A program made the translations under genes and the position numbers. Below the pieces are notes generated by a model. That model was not told the origin of the DNA, did not search any database, and saw nothing but the letters and a program-made list of their open reading frames with translations. This document shows positions 8,001 through 17,339 of a stretch of 64,000 nt of DNA, in pieces. Numbering within the stretch: the first letter of the stretch is position 1; each line of letters starts with the position of its first letter. The stretch covers positions 62,001 through 126,000 of the forward strand of contig CAKOOJ010000001.1 of assembly GCA_934098385.1 (NCBI GenBank), written 5' to 3'. The DNA is from an uncultured Bacilli bacterium (GTDB lineage Bacteria; Bacillota_I; Bacilli_A; RF39; UBA660).

Positions 8001-9559
8001 GAATCTAATGCACGTGATAACTCCAAAGTATCAATTACAGTATTTTCAAATGTTCCTAAATTATATTTTTTATATGCCATTTCTAAAAATGATGTATCAA
8101 ATTTAGCATTATGTGCAACCATAGGATAGTCTTTAAACCATTTAATAAATCTTTTTACAACAGTTTCTTCATCATCTTTACCACGTAACATATCGTCAGT
8201 AATATTTGTAAGTTCTGTTATTTTATATGGTAAAGGTCTTTTTGGATCAATAAGTTCATCAAATCTATCTATTATTTCACCATTATTAATTAAAACTGCA
8301 CCAATTTCAATTATTTGGTCATTTCCACCAGCATTAAATCCCGTTGTTTCTAAATCGAATACACAATATGTTGTATTTAATAAATCATAATCACGTTCTC
8401 TTGTGACAATTCTAATAGTATCATCAACAAGTGTTAGTTCACATCCATATATTGCTTTAAATTTATCTTTATCTTCTTTCCCCTTATTATAATCAGTTAC
8501 AAAGTGATAAACATCTGGAAAAGATTGACAACCATTATGATCTGTTATACCAATTGTTTTATGACCCCAAGATGTAACAGTTTTTAAAAGTTTTTTAGCA
8601 TCAACACATCCATCCATTTGACTCATCATTGTATGTGCATGTAATTCTATTCTCTTTTCTTCACTATCATCAATAACACTAACATCTTTACTAGGTATAC
8701 TTGTAATATCTCTTATATTTAATACCATATCATGAGCATATTGATCATTTTTTATATATCCTCTAAATTTATACCAATTGCCATTTTTAATTTTTTTACA
8801 AATACTTTTAAATTCATCTTCATCTCTAGAAAATATTTTCGCAAGTATACTATCTGTTTTATCACTTATTTTTAAAGTTAATATTTTAAAATTACTTTTA
8901 CTAGATTCAAATACTTCACTACCAAAAACATAAGCTTCAACACAAGTATTGTTGTCTTCACCCATTATACTATCAATAGTAGTTACTTTAGTTTTTATTT
9001 CTTCTCCCATTATTATAGGATTTTCTTTTTTTTCTATCTTTACTTCTTTTCTAGATTCATTTATATCTTTTTTTACTTCTTCTTTTAATTCTAAATTCAA
9101 TTTACTTTCTATATCTATATTTATATATCCTAGTTCATTTAATTTTTTTATAATACTATTTTTTTCTTTTTTTATTAATTCTTCTTCTACATTACTGCTT
9201 ACTTCAATTACAACAATATTATTATTTACATAGATATTATTATTAATAATACTACTTATAGATGGCCTATTATTAACTAATTCATTTAATAAATATTTAA
9301 AATATTCTAATATATCATTATCCTTTATATTATTATTATTAAAAACTATATTTATTTTACTAACTCCAGTAATACCTCTATCACAAATATTTATTAATTT
9401 AATAGTATTTATAGGATTAATATAACTATTATTTTCAATATAAACAGTCCAGGTTTCTTCTAACTTATTTACAAGTACTTTAATTACTTTAGAATTTTTA
9501 AAATCATCTATTTCATTAAATCCAATTTTATTAAAAAATCTTTCTAGTTTATTATCCAT
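5024..9559 (-). CDS. polC: DNA polymerase III alpha subunit, PolC type
   Basis: This is the replicative polymerase of low-G+C Gram-positives. In order: a variable N-terminal region; an OB-fold near residues 200-300; the split PHP domain starting IELHAHTMMSQMDG (about 305); the inserted DnaQ-like proofreading exonuclease (CVFDLETTGF, about 400); the rest of PHP; a zinc-binding stretch CDKCKK...CPNC (about 970-1010); the palm with PDIDLNFSGD (about 1033); and fingers and C-terminal parts. At 1511 residues it is slightly longer than B. subtilis PolC (about 1437), mostly through an Asn/Ile-rich N-terminus. I preferred the ATG behind AGGGTGG over the GTG three codons upstream. Confidence 0.97.
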   Translation of the reverse strand: MDNKLERFFNKIGFNEIDDFKNSKVIKVLVNKLEETWTVYIENNSYINPINTIKLINICDRGITGVSKINIVFNNNNIKDNDILEYFKYLLNELVNNRPSISSIINNNIYVNNNIVVIEVSSNVEEELIKKEKNSIIKKLNELGYINIDIESKLNLELKEEVKKDINESRKEVKIEKKENPIIMGEEIKTKVTTIDSIMGEDNNTCVEAYVFGSEVFESSKSNFKILTLKISDKTDSILAKIFSRDEDEFKSICKKIKNGNWYKFRGYIKNDQYAHDMVLNIRDITSIPSKDVSVIDDSEEKRIELHAHTMMSQMDGCVDAKKLLKTVTSWGHKTIGITDHNGCQSFPDVYHFVTDYNKGKEDKDKFKAIYGCELTLVDDTIRIVTRERDYDLLNTTYCVFDLETTGFNAGGNDQIIEIGAVLINNGEIIDRFDELIDPKRPLPYKITELTNITDDMLRGKDDEETVVKRFIKWFKDYPMVAHNAKFDTSFLEMAYKKYNLGTFENTVIDTLELSRALDSEYSKHGLSALVKRYNVPWAEDAHHRADYDAEGTALVLYKMLKKLSSKKYENVNELNNLVDKNEIHKYGRTYHVNLLVKNKVGLKNLFKIISYANTTYLYKTPRILRSKLEELRDGILVGSGCYESEVFIEARSKSEDELRTIIDFYDYVEVQPKDCYSHLIDQSDFQNEYELERTIKKIIECTKDQGKIIVATGDVHYLNKEDKIYREIIINQKVPGGGRHPLNRSSITHIPENHLRTTKEMLNDLAFLGDDLAHELVIDNPKKIADMVDIIEVIIETGGIPFSPKMGDSRTEVYNLVFDKAHSMYGDPLPTNIEKRIAQELYGDGILKLVSDKTKEEYPNLNDDEFEKQFMSDLSEIVKTGYDKVYELTKNNIKKNSEEELSEEKLTKETKKTLGGIIGGGFDVIYLIAQKLVKHSNDDGYLVGSRGSVGSSFVATMMGITEVNPLPAHYLCDKCKKSEFNFEDGRALGSEYSSGFDLPDKMCPNCNIPYNKAGQDMPFATFLGFNADKVPDIDLNFSGDNQASAHEYTKVLFGVDNVYRAGTIGTVAEKTAYGFVKGYTEEKGINLRSVEIERLAIGCTGIKRTTGQHPGGIVVIPGYMDVFDFTPFQFPADDPTSAWRTTHFDYHAIDQDVLKLDILGHDDPTVLRMLQDLSGMDVTKVPLDDKATMDIFKSPEPLGVTKEQIMCETGTLGVPEFGTKFVIGMLVDTKPGTFSELIKISGLSHGTDVWLGNAQDLIRNNIVDFKDVIGCRDDIMVYLMYHGLEPKKAFKIMEFVRKGKASKDPETWKIWEKEMKNAKIEDWFIDSCRKIKYMFPKAHAAAYVISAFRIAYFKVHHPIWYYAAYFSIRCDDFDVDSMIKGESAIRAKIEELQNKGFEMTNKESNTLDVLYLALEMTCRGLSFKNINLEKSDAKYFKIDEDGKSLILPWRSLDGLGVQVCNQIVEERKKGKFISIEDLQNRGKVNQTAIERLRALGVLKDLPESSQLSLF

Positions 9560-9605
9560 TACTACCACCCTAACTAACTTATACTATTATATCAAACTGA
9601 TTAAT

Positions 9606-9634
9606 TTTTTTCATTAAAAAAAAGCAATAATTTA
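9606..9634 (-). terminator. Rho-independent terminator after topA
   Basis: On the minus strand an AAAAGTGATA arm pairs with TATTGCTTTT (two G-U pairs) and is followed by a run of T, 10 bases after the topA stop. Confidence 0.5.
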
Positions 9635-9643
9635 TCACTTTTC

Positions 9644-11665
9644 TTATTCTTTTGTATAATCACACTTAGAACATTTAATTATACCTTTTTTATCTACTAA
9701 TAAATTTTTGCATTCTGGACACAATTCTCCAGTAGGAATATCCCAAGTAGCAGTTTTACATTTTGGATAATTATTACATCCATAAAATATTTTATTTTTT
9801 CTTGTTGTTTTCTCGATTATTTTACCTTTTTTACATATAGGACAATCACAAATTTCTTTAACAACTTTTTCTTCTTTTTTTATATATTTACATTCTGGAT
9901 AATTACTACATGCCGTAAACTCACCATATCTACCTTTTCTAATGATTAAATCACTTCCACACTCTGGACATTTTTCTCCAGTTGGTGTAGGTGCTTTCTT
10001 TTCCATTTCTGTAAATGCTTTTTCTACTAATGGTTCAAAGTCATTATAGAATGTTTTTAAAACTTTAATATAATCAATCTTATCTTCAGCTACTAAATCA
10101 AGTTCATTTTCCATATTGGCTGTATATTCTACATTAATAATATTACTAAAGAATTCTTGTAATTTATCTGTTGTTTCTATTCCTATTTCAGTAGGATAAA
10201 ACTTTTTCTCTTTTATTGTAACGTAAGCACGTTCTTTTAAAGTTTCCATTGTTTTTGCATACGTAGATGGTCTACCAATTCCTAAACTTTCCATTTCTTT
10301 AATCAAAGATGCTTCTGTATATCGAGCAACTGGTTTTGTAAAATGTTGTTCTTTTTTTATTTCATTAGATATAAGTTCATCTCCAACTTTAAATTCTGGT
10401 AATTCTACGTCTTCACTATTCATATAATCTTTGTAAACTTTCATAAAGCCATCAAATATTGTTACTTGTCCAGTTGATTTAAATTCATAATCATTATTAT
10501 TAAATACTATACTAGTTTGTTTTACTCTAGCATCACACATTAAACTTGCTAAAGCACGATAATATATAATACTATATACTTTGTATTCATCAGGAGTTAA
10601 ATATTTTTTTATATTATTAGGTGTTCTTCTAATACTAGTTGGTCTTATTGCTTCATGTGCATCTTGTACATTTTCTTTCTTTTTAGAAACTTTTACATTT
10701 CCAACATATTTATCTCCATACTCTTCTTTTATAAAAGACATAGTATCACTAACAAAAACTTCAGAAAGTCTTGTAGAATCTGTTCTCATATAACTAATTA
10801 AACCTACTGTTTCATTTCCTATATCTTTTCCTTCATAAAGCTTTTGGGCAACGCTCATAGTTTTTGATGAACCAAAATTATATTTAGTAGAACATGCTTG
10901 TTGCAAAGTAGATGTTGTAAATGGCATAACACCCTTCTTATTTCTTTCTTTGCTTTCTACATTAGATACAACAAATTTATTTGATAATTCATTTAATACT
11001 TTATCAGTATCATTTTCATTTTTTAATTCAATTTTCTTACCCTTATATTTTTCTAAATTACTTTCTAAATCATCAAATATAGCTTTAATAGTCCAATATT
11101 CTTCTGGAATAAATGCTTCAATTTCTCTTTCTCTATCTACAATTAGTTTAAGTGCAACACTTTGTACACGTCCGGCAGATTTACCACCAGTTTTAGATTG
11201 CATTAACTTTGATAATCTAAAACCAATGATTCTATCTAAAATTCTTCTTGTTTCTTGACTTTTAACTAAATTATAATCAATTTTCCTAGGATGCTTTATT
11301 GCTTCTTTAACAGCTGGTTCTGTTATTTCATTAAATAATATTCTTTCATAATCATTATCTTTAAGCCCAATTGCATCATATAAATGCCAGCTAATCGCTT
11401 CTCCTTCACGATCTGGGTCTGTTGCCAAATAGACTATATCAGACTCTTTAGTTTCTTTTTTTAATTCATTTATTATTTTTTTCTTTCCAGTAATTGGTAC
11501 ATAATTTGGTTTAAAATCATTATCAACATCTACTCCTAAACCAAATTTACCACTACTTGCTAAATCTCTAACATGTCCTTTACTTGATACTACTTTATAA
11601 TCACTACCTAAATATTTCCCAATAGTTTTAGTTTTACTTGGGGACTCTACTATTACTAATTTCAT
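9644..11665 (-). CDS. topA: DNA topoisomerase I
   Basis: This type IA topoisomerase relaxes negative supercoils through a 5'-phosphotyrosine intermediate. The TOPRIM domain opens with KLVIVESPSKTKTIGKYLG and has the DxDREGE motif (TDPDREGEAISWH). The active-site tyrosine lies in SYMRTDSTR (about residue 290), and the decatenation-loop region and IGRPSTYA follow. The C-terminus carries three four-Cys zinc modules (CPECGS...CSNYPEC, CDCPIC...CNNYPKC, CPECKN...CSKC). Length (673) is normal. SD GAGAGGAAAATG precedes the ATG. Confidence 0.97.
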   Translation of the reverse strand: MKLVIVESPSKTKTIGKYLGSDYKVVSSKGHVRDLASSGKFGLGVDVDNDFKPNYVPITGKKKIINELKKETKESDIVYLATDPDREGEAISWHLYDAIGLKDNDYERILFNEITEPAVKEAIKHPRKIDYNLVKSQETRRILDRIIGFRLSKLMQSKTGGKSAGRVQSVALKLIVDREREIEAFIPEEYWTIKAIFDDLESNLEKYKGKKIELKNENDTDKVLNELSNKFVVSNVESKERNKKGVMPFTTSTLQQACSTKYNFGSSKTMSVAQKLYEGKDIGNETVGLISYMRTDSTRLSEVFVSDTMSFIKEEYGDKYVGNVKVSKKKENVQDAHEAIRPTSIRRTPNNIKKYLTPDEYKVYSIIYYRALASLMCDARVKQTSIVFNNNDYEFKSTGQVTIFDGFMKVYKDYMNSEDVELPEFKVGDELISNEIKKEQHFTKPVARYTEASLIKEMESLGIGRPSTYAKTMETLKERAYVTIKEKKFYPTEIGIETTDKLQEFFSNIINVEYTANMENELDLVAEDKIDYIKVLKTFYNDFEPLVEKAFTEMEKKAPTPTGEKCPECGSDLIIRKGRYGEFTACSNYPECKYIKKEEKVVKEICDCPICKKGKIIEKTTRKNKIFYGCNNYPKCKTATWDIPTGELCPECKNLLVDKKGIIKCSKCDYTKE

Positions 11666-11761
11666 AACATTTTCCTCTCAACTTATATAATAATATAATT
11701 AAATCTAAAAAAAATCAATATAAATTGACTTTAATTACGTAAAATGACTTTTATCTGCACA

Positions 11762-12892
11762 TCACATTATCTTATTTATTTTATCTTTACTTATAGAATT
11801 TACGATATTATTTAAAAATTCATTATTAGATATTACTAAATTACTTATGTCTATCACTATATCATCTCCAACATCTTCTATATTATATAAATTTATATTT
11901 TCAAATATAGGATAATTAATATCTATATTATAGTGATACTTAATTCTTTCTATTAAATAATATAACTTTTGAGTTAAATTATATTGTATTTTTGTAACAT
12001 CAAAATCACTACCTATTTTTTCAAAATATCTATCAGGCATAAATGTTATAAATCTTATTAAATTAATACCATTATTTTTTAATATATTTAAAAATATACT
12101 TAATGCAAGTACGAAACTAGGTGTTGGAGATAGTATATTTTCTTCATTATCATAATCCCTACTATCAGATACATTTTTATTTATTTTATATAATTTTCTT
12201 TTAATATACTTGGTGTATTCATTATCAATATTTTTATTTTTATTTTGAATAGAATATATATAACAAACATTATCTTTAATAGCATAATTTATTGAAGGTA
12301 AATTATATTTATTGTCTTCTTTATTAAGTGATATATTAAATATCTTCGTTGTTTCATATCCAAAATCATCTTTATTACTTTCTAGTATTATTTTACTATT
12401 ATTTAAACATTCAATTTCGTTACTTATTAAATAATAATTATCTAAAGTTTTATCTTCTAAAAATGCAATTACTTTATATAAATATTCTATAGGTTTTTCA
12501 TAATCTATATAACGTGCATTAGATAATATAGTTAGTAAAACATTTTTTATACATGTATATTCTCCATATTTTTTTATAAATTTATCAAAATTATATATTT
12601 CATTATATTTATAACATATATAATTGATTAGTTTTATAAATAAATTTATATTATTCACTTTTAAAGTAGGTATATAATTTAAACTACCATTAGAATCTTC
12701 ATACTCATACTCTTCATTATAAGAATTATCATTACCAATATATTTTTCATCTATAGTATCTTTATATATTTTATTATTTTCATAATAATTAAATCTTACA
12801 TAATATATTTCATCTATATTAACGGTATTACCATATTTAGCATCTTCAACAATATCATAAAACACTTTTTTTACTAATTCTTCATTAAACAT
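11762..12892 (-). CDS. Uncharacterised cytosolic protein
   Basis: The 376-residue product has no signal peptide or membrane helix and is very rich in Asn, Ile, Tyr and Lys. I recognise no catalytic motif. Its middle region (SPTPSFVLALSIFLNILKNNGINLIRFITFMPDRYFEKIGSD, about 253-295, read in pieces) alternates hydrophobic helices with polar loops, and the C-terminal part contains YNIDINYPIFENI. An AAAGGATAAC leader gives a good start. It sits alone between topA and a prepilin-type gene, with gaps on both sides. Function unknown. Confidence 0.6.
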   Translation of the reverse strand: MFNEELVKKVFYDIVEDAKYGNTVNIDEIYYVRFNYYENNKIYKDTIDEKYIGNDNSYNEEYEYEDSNGSLNYIPTLKVNNINLFIKLINYICYKYNEIYNFDKFIKKYGEYTCIKNVLLTILSNARYIDYEKPIEYLYKVIAFLEDKTLDNYYLISNEIECLNNSKIILESNKDDFGYETTKIFNISLNKEDNKYNLPSINYAIKDNVCYIYSIQNKNKNIDNEYTKYIKRKLYKINKNVSDSRDYDNEENILSPTPSFVLALSIFLNILKNNGINLIRFITFMPDRYFEKIGSDFDVTKIQYNLTQKLYYLIERIKYHYNIDINYPIFENINLYNIEDVGDDIVIDISNLVISNNEFLNNIVNSISKDKINKIM

Positions 12893-12931
12893 AATTTATA
12901 AGTTATCCTTTCAATTTTATTAGTTTAATTT

Positions 12932-14278
12932 TTAACTTGTTTTAATAACGTATGGATTACTCGAAGTACCATTTCCTCTATCAACCATAATATTTGATTT
13001 TAAATTTATAACTGGCATAACCCATTCTGTAACGCCCCTATCACTATATGTCATCCAAAGCCTGCCAGAAGTAACCCTGTAAACGTATGTTTGTATAATG
13101 TTGTATGTTGTATTCTTAGAATAAGTCTTAGGTGACATTGTCCAATAATCAGAATAATATAAATAATAATTCGTATTATTTTTTGTTGTACTTCCTCCAG
13201 CAAACACAACTTCATCCGCGTTTATTAGTCCAACCTTCAATTTTAAAGTAGAATTTTCACTACATTTAAATGTTGGCGTTATTGCGGATTTATTATTTAA
13301 TCTTTGTTCTGCTCCAAATGAATAATAGAATTCAAAAGTATCACTTGCTGTGGTATGATTAACAGTATCATCAATATAATTTATATCATTACAATATGTT
13401 GTTTCTTGTACATAATCATCATAATTCGTTTTAATATTATTATTATACCAACTATCAACAGTTTGTTTTATATTACTTGGATTATCTTTAGTAAGTGCAA
13501 TTGAAGCATCATTTGATGTCTTATCACCATACATATAAGATACAGAAGCCAACGCATCATCAAAAGTGTTATAAGCTTTTTTTCCAATATTACCATTTAA
13601 AATCATTCTTATACTTCCATCACCATTAATTCTAACTATTCTCCAAGTTTGACCTGCAAAGGATACATAATTGTATGATTGTTTTCCTCTAAAATAATAA
13701 GTGAATCCATCATTATCTTTAGCCAAATACAAACCTTTTTCTTCTGTTTCGATATCACCATAATCAACATTTACTCCATAGTTTTTCTTTATCTTATCAT
13801 TGTTTAATATTTTATTAGAAAGTGTATCATTTTCTTTATTTGACTCATCATTAGAATTATTAAATTTAATATCAACATAAATTTTACCAGCATCAACACT
13901 TCCAATAATCTTTATATTATTATCATTGTATACATTTTCATCATTCAAATCATTGCCTTCAATATATTTGTCTTTAAGTTTTGAAAATGGTATATCCTTT
14001 CCATTTTTGTACATATTTTTTAAACTTGAGCAATCTGTAAAATTTGTATTTGAAACATTATTTAATTCTTTATAATCTTCTAAATCATCATCACAATTTT
14101 CAATCTCAGTTAACAATACCTTAGCGCCCTCTTCTATCGCTTTCTTATTTTGTTCAGTTATAGCTTTTTTAGTATTATCAAAAGCACCAAAACCCTTAGT
14201 AGCAGTTATAGTTATTACTAAACTCAATACAACTATTACTGCAAGTATTTCAACCAATGTAAATCCCTTTTTATTCAT
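12932..14278 (-). CDS. Prepilin-type anchored surface protein with shared lectin-like C-terminal domain
   Basis: The start at 14276-14278, behind AGAAAGAGTG, gives MNKKGFTLVEILAVIVVLS, a type IV prepilin leader cut by prepilin peptidase before F. A short alpha/beta stalk follows. From about residue 245 (YYFRGKQSYNYVSFAGQTWR) to the end lies a domain shared with the genes at 17.3 and 39.7 kb: WRIVRINGDGSIRMIL, several Cys, NADEVVFAGG, YWTMSP, VMPVINL and a final GNGTSSNPYV. That ending and the WxxSP...PVxxL pattern recall C-type-lectin/sulfatase-modifying folds. At 448 residues it is far longer than a normal pilin. The start overlaps the queH stop by 8 bases. I infer a displayed ligand-binding tip. 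Confidence 0.7.
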   Translation of the reverse strand: MNKKGFTLVEILAVIVVLSLVITITATKGFGAFDNTKKAITEQNKKAIEEGAKVLLTEIENCDDDLEDYKELNNVSNTNFTDCSSLKNMYKNGKDIPFSKLKDKYIEGNDLNDENVYNDNNIKIIGSVDAGKIYVDIKFNNSNDESNKENDTLSNKILNNDKIKKNYGVNVDYGDIETEEKGLYLAKDNDGFTYYFRGKQSYNYVSFAGQTWRIVRINGDGSIRMILNGNIGKKAYNTFDDALASVSYMYGDKTSNDASIALTKDNPSNIKQTVDSWYNNNIKTNYDDYVQETTYCNDINYIDDTVNHTTASDTFEFYYSFGAEQRLNNKSAITPTFKCSENSTLKLKVGLINADEVVFAGGSTTKNNTNYYLYYSDYWTMSPKTYSKNTTYNIIQTYVYRVTSGRLWMTYSDRGVTEWVMPVINLKSNIMVDRGNGTSSNPYVIKTS

Positions 14279-14864
14279 TATTATCACTCTTTCTAGAATA
14301 AATACAACCACAATAATTTTGCCTATATAAATTATATTTATTAGATAATTCAATTGATTTTTTATATCCATTTTGCTTTTTAAAATCACTAGGTAAGTAT
14401 TTAACATTATAAATTTTTTCTAGCTCATATCCTATTTCATTAATTACATTACTTAATTTATAAGGGCTAACAGTTAAAGTAGTTCCAAAATAATCAAAAT
14501 TCATTTCTTTTGCTTTCTTACAAACATACTCTAACCTTAATCTATAACATTTATGACAACGTATGCCTCTCTCAGGAACACTCTCTAATCCTTTTGCCAT
14601 TTCATGAAATAAATTATTATCATTATCACATTCTAAATAATCTAAATTATACATTTCAATTATTCTAATCTGTTCTTTTTTTCTCTTCTCATATTCTTCT
14701 ATAGGTTCTATATTAGGATTATAATATATTATAGTAATATCAAAATAATCTTTTAATCTTTCTATACAAGTAGTAGAACATGGAGCACAACAAGAATGCA
14801 ATAATAATTTTGGTTTATCTTTTAATTCACTTATTATTTTATTCATTTCTACATCATAATTCAT
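14271..14864 (-). CDS. queH: Epoxyqueuosine reductase QueH
   Basis: The DUF208/QueH family performs the last step of queuosine tRNA modification, reducing epoxyqueuosine at the wobble base. The Cys pattern is complete: LLLHSCCAPCSTTC at residue 22, RCHKCYRLRLEYVC near 95, and NYCGCIYSRK at the end, which bind an iron-sulfur cluster and an iron. GTTLTVSPYK is also conserved. Length (197) is normal for the family. The gene lies 3 bases after ftsQ and overlaps the following prepilin-type gene, so it is in a run of co-transcribed genes. Confidence 0.9.
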   Translation of the reverse strand: MNYDVEMNKIISELKDKPKLLLHSCCAPCSTTCIERLKDYFDITIIYYNPNIEPIEEYEKRKKEQIRIIEMYNLDYLECDNDNNLFHEMAKGLESVPERGIRCHKCYRLRLEYVCKKAKEMNFDYFGTTLTVSPYKLSNVINEIGYELEKIYNVKYLPSDFKKQNGYKKSIELSNKYNLYRQNYCGCIYSRKSDNNE

Positions 14865-14867
14865 AAA

Positions 14868-15578
14868 CTAACCCTCGTATGGTATAAATACTAAATTATC
14901 TAATTTATTAGAATCTAAATTTATTGTACCCTTCTTATCATTTAAAGAAGCATAAATATCATTATATTTATTAAGCACACTAACAGATTTAGAATTAGCA
15001 ACTACAGTATTACCATCATTCATAACTATCTTAAATCTATCCTTAGAAATAATACTACCATCAGTACTAGTCTGAGGATAATATTCTACATTATTAATTT
15101 CATATATAATATTATCATTTAACTTACTATAACTTGATATAAAACTATTATATACATCTTTATCTATTTCATTAACTAGTATAGGTATACCAACTATATC
15201 ATACTTATTATCAATTATGTTACCATTACTTAAAACTATTTTATTAATATCTTTATAATAAAATAATACTTTATTTTCTTTAATATTTATTATAACTTTA
15301 TGTCCAAACCATTTTTTTACTTTAACACTATCTATAAGTTCTATATTTTTTATTTTCTTTTCTATTGTATTAGAAGTATATTTCATAATAGATGGATAAT
15401 CTTTTAAATTAGATACTTTTAATATCTCACTATCACTTACTATATTATTACCATTTATTTCATAATGTTTTATTGGAGTATTAATTAAATCATATAAAAA
15501 GAAACATATAATATATAAGAATAATATAAATACTAAAGTTCTTTTCTTATTTAATCTTTTCTTTTTTTTCTTTTTCAT
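14868..15578 (-). CDS. divIB: Cell division protein DivIB/FtsQ
   Basis: A Lys-rich cytoplasmic tail (KKKKKKRLNKKR), one membrane helix (about residues 13-33) and a POTRA domain (YEINGNNIVSDSEILKVSNL) followed by a beta domain form the standard DivIB/FtsQ layout. It acts in the divisome with FtsL and DivIC, controlling septal wall synthesis. The 236-residue length is usual. It starts 7 bases after murG, as expected for the division and cell wall cluster, though ftsA, ftsZ and ftsW are not beside it. Confidence 0.85.
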   Translation of the reverse strand: MKKKKKKRLNKKRTLVFILFLYIICFFLYDLINTPIKHYEINGNNIVSDSEILKVSNLKDYPSIMKYTSNTIEKKIKNIELIDSVKVKKWFGHKVIINIKENKVLFYYKDINKIVLSNGNIIDNKYDIVGIPILVNEIDKDVYNSFISSYSKLNDNIIYEINNVEYYPQTSTDGSIISKDRFKIVMNDGNTVVANSKSVSVLNKYNDIYASLNDKKGTINLDSNKLDNLVFIPYEG

Positions 15579-15585
15579 ATAATCC

Positions 15586-16662
15586 CTACTTTATTATATC
15601 TTTTATTATATCATATATTCTAGTGCTACTATTTTTTATATATAAACTATCCATATTATTTTTTAATTTACTACTAAATTCTATATCTAAACATTTATCT
15701 ATACTAGTACTTAATATATCTTTGTTTAAATCTTTCTCTTCTATCATTATACAAGCGTTATTATTCTTTAAAGATAGTGCATTATAATATTGATGATTAT
15801 TTGCAACATAAGGACTAGGTATAATAATACTAGGTAACTTAAGTGCTAATATTTCACTTAAACTACTAGCACCAGCACGACTTACTATAACATCAACACT
15901 TTTTAAAAGTCCAACCATATTATCTATATATGGATATATATGTACATTATTTGGAAATTTATTTTTATTAAATTCATCATAATAATCTTTGCCAGTTATA
16001 TATATACAATCATAATTTTTATTACCAATACTTTCTAAATATTCTATCATTTTATTATTAATTGTTTTAGATCCTAAACTACCACTAACTATAAGTACTA
16101 ATTTTCTATATTCTTTTATACCATATTCACTTTTCTTTATTTTTTTACTATCAATAGCATTTTCACTACAAGGATTACCAGTAAAATATACCTTATTTTT
16201 ATCTTTAAAATATATAGAAGAATCTTTAAAACTTACTCCTATTGCATCTACAATTTTAGATAAGATTTTATTAGATTTACCAGGTATACTATTTTGTTCA
16301 TGTATAAATGTTTTAATACCTAATTTATGTGCAGCAAGTATAACAGGATAGGTTACATAACCACCTACTCCTATTACAATATTAGGTTTAAAATCTTTCA
16401 TAATATTAATACATTCTTTATATGCTTTTTTAATTAAAAATATATTTTTTATATCTCTTTTAATATCTCTTTTAGATAATCCATATATTTCTAAAGGAAT
16501 ATATTTTATATTATATTTTGGTATTATATCTTTTTCCATTCTATTATGTGTACCTATATATATAAATTCACTATTAGGTTCTTTTTCTTTTATTTTTTTT
16601 ATTATACTAAGTGCTGGATAAATATGTCCTCCAGTTCCACCCGCTGTTATTATTACTTTCAC
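15586..16662 (-). CDS. murG: MurG, UDP-GlcNAc:undecaprenyl-PP-MurNAc-pentapeptide transferase
   Basis: MurG adds GlcNAc to lipid I to form lipid II at the inner membrane face. The donor-loop motif VIITAGGTGGHIYPALSII is at the N-terminus, GVGGYVTYP near 100, and the C-domain UDP-binding SRAGASSLSEI with the PSPYVANNHQYYNA loop near 265-295. I chose the GTG at 16660-16662 behind GGGTGATAAC, which gives the usual MKVIITAGGTGG opening; an ATG four codons upstream has no SD. Length is about 358 residues, normal. Confidence 0.95.
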   Translation of the reverse strand: MKVIITAGGTGGHIYPALSIIKKIKEKEPNSEFIYIGTHNRMEKDIIPKYNIKYIPLEIYGLSKRDIKRDIKNIFLIKKAYKECINIMKDFKPNIVIGVGGYVTYPVILAAHKLGIKTFIHEQNSIPGKSNKILSKIVDAIGVSFKDSSIYFKDKNKVYFTGNPCSENAIDSKKIKKSEYGIKEYRKLVLIVSGSLGSKTINNKMIEYLESIGNKNYDCIYITGKDYYDEFNKNKFPNNVHIYPYIDNMVGLLKSVDVIVSRAGASSLSEILALKLPSIIIPSPYVANNHQYYNALSLKNNNACIMIEEKDLNKDILSTSIDKCLDIEFSSKLKNNMDSLYIKNSSTRIYDIIKDIIK

Positions 16663-16744
16663 GTTATCACCCATTTAAATTATATAATAAAAAAAGAAAT
16701 ATTTTAACAATATTCTTATATTTTATTTATTTATTTTACACTTT

Positions 16745-17230
16745 TTATGATAAATTCTTTTGCAATTGTTTAAGAGCAACTAAAAATGCTTCTTCTTTAT
16801 CATAATTCATTAATTTAACATCTAATTTAGTATCATTATCTTCTTTAATACCTTTATCAGTTAATATTATTTTTTTTACATTTATTTCTTCTGTATCAGA
16901 TTTATAATCTTTATCATAACTAACATTAATTTTATCTTTATTTTTTATTAATTCTTCATATGAAATAATAGCACTTTCTTCTTGTTCTTTTTCATAATCA
17001 GTTAATTCTATTTCAGTTGGTTTATAATCTTTTTCTAATGTATTTTTAACATTTTCTAAATATGATATATCTTCATTCTTATATAGTGTTCCCATATCTT
17101 CATCCCTTTTTATTAAATATAATACATATACAAATGCAAGTATTATAATAAATGTTGCGGTTAAAAATATATAATCACCCATACTAAGTGTATATAAAAA
17201 ACCAAATATATTTTCTATAATATCTTTCAT
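16745..17230 (-). CDS. Single-pass membrane protein of unknown function
   Basis: Starting at MKDIIENIF (ATG at 17228-17230 behind GAGGAAGTG), the protein has a hydrophobic helix at about residues 20-42 (YIFLTATFIIILAFVYVLYL), then an acidic, Lys/Glu-rich cytosolic tail of about 115 residues that ends in a predicted helix (EAFLVALKQLQKNLS). It lies directly upstream of murG in the same direction, which could mean a cell-envelope role, but no family is recognised. A TATAAT box lies a few bases upstream of the SD. Confidence 0.5.
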   Translation of the reverse strand: MKDIIENIFGFLYTLSMGDYIFLTATFIIILAFVYVLYLIKRDEDMGTLYKNEDISYLENVKNTLEKDYKPTEIELTDYEKEQEESAIISYEELIKNKDKINVSYDKDYKSDTEEINVKKIILTDKGIKEDNDTKLDVKLMNYDKEEAFLVALKQLQKNLS

Positions 17231-17317
17231 TATTACACTTCCTCGCATAATAATTATACCAAATTATATATAAAAGGTAAAATAAGACTAAAATATATTT
17301 ACAAATATAGTGTAAAG

Positions 17318-17339
17318 AAAAAAGACTTTGAAAGTCTTA
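17318..17339 (-). terminator. Terminator overlapping the stop of the 17.3-kb surface protein
   Basis: On the minus strand AAGACTT-tca-AAGTCTT is followed by TTTTC; the hairpin begins within the stop codon. Confidence 0.6.

Noticed and set aside
15586..16674. ATG at 16672-16674 as the murG start
   Set aside because: It has no SD; the GTG four codons in follows GGGTGATAAC and yields the typical MurG N-terminus.
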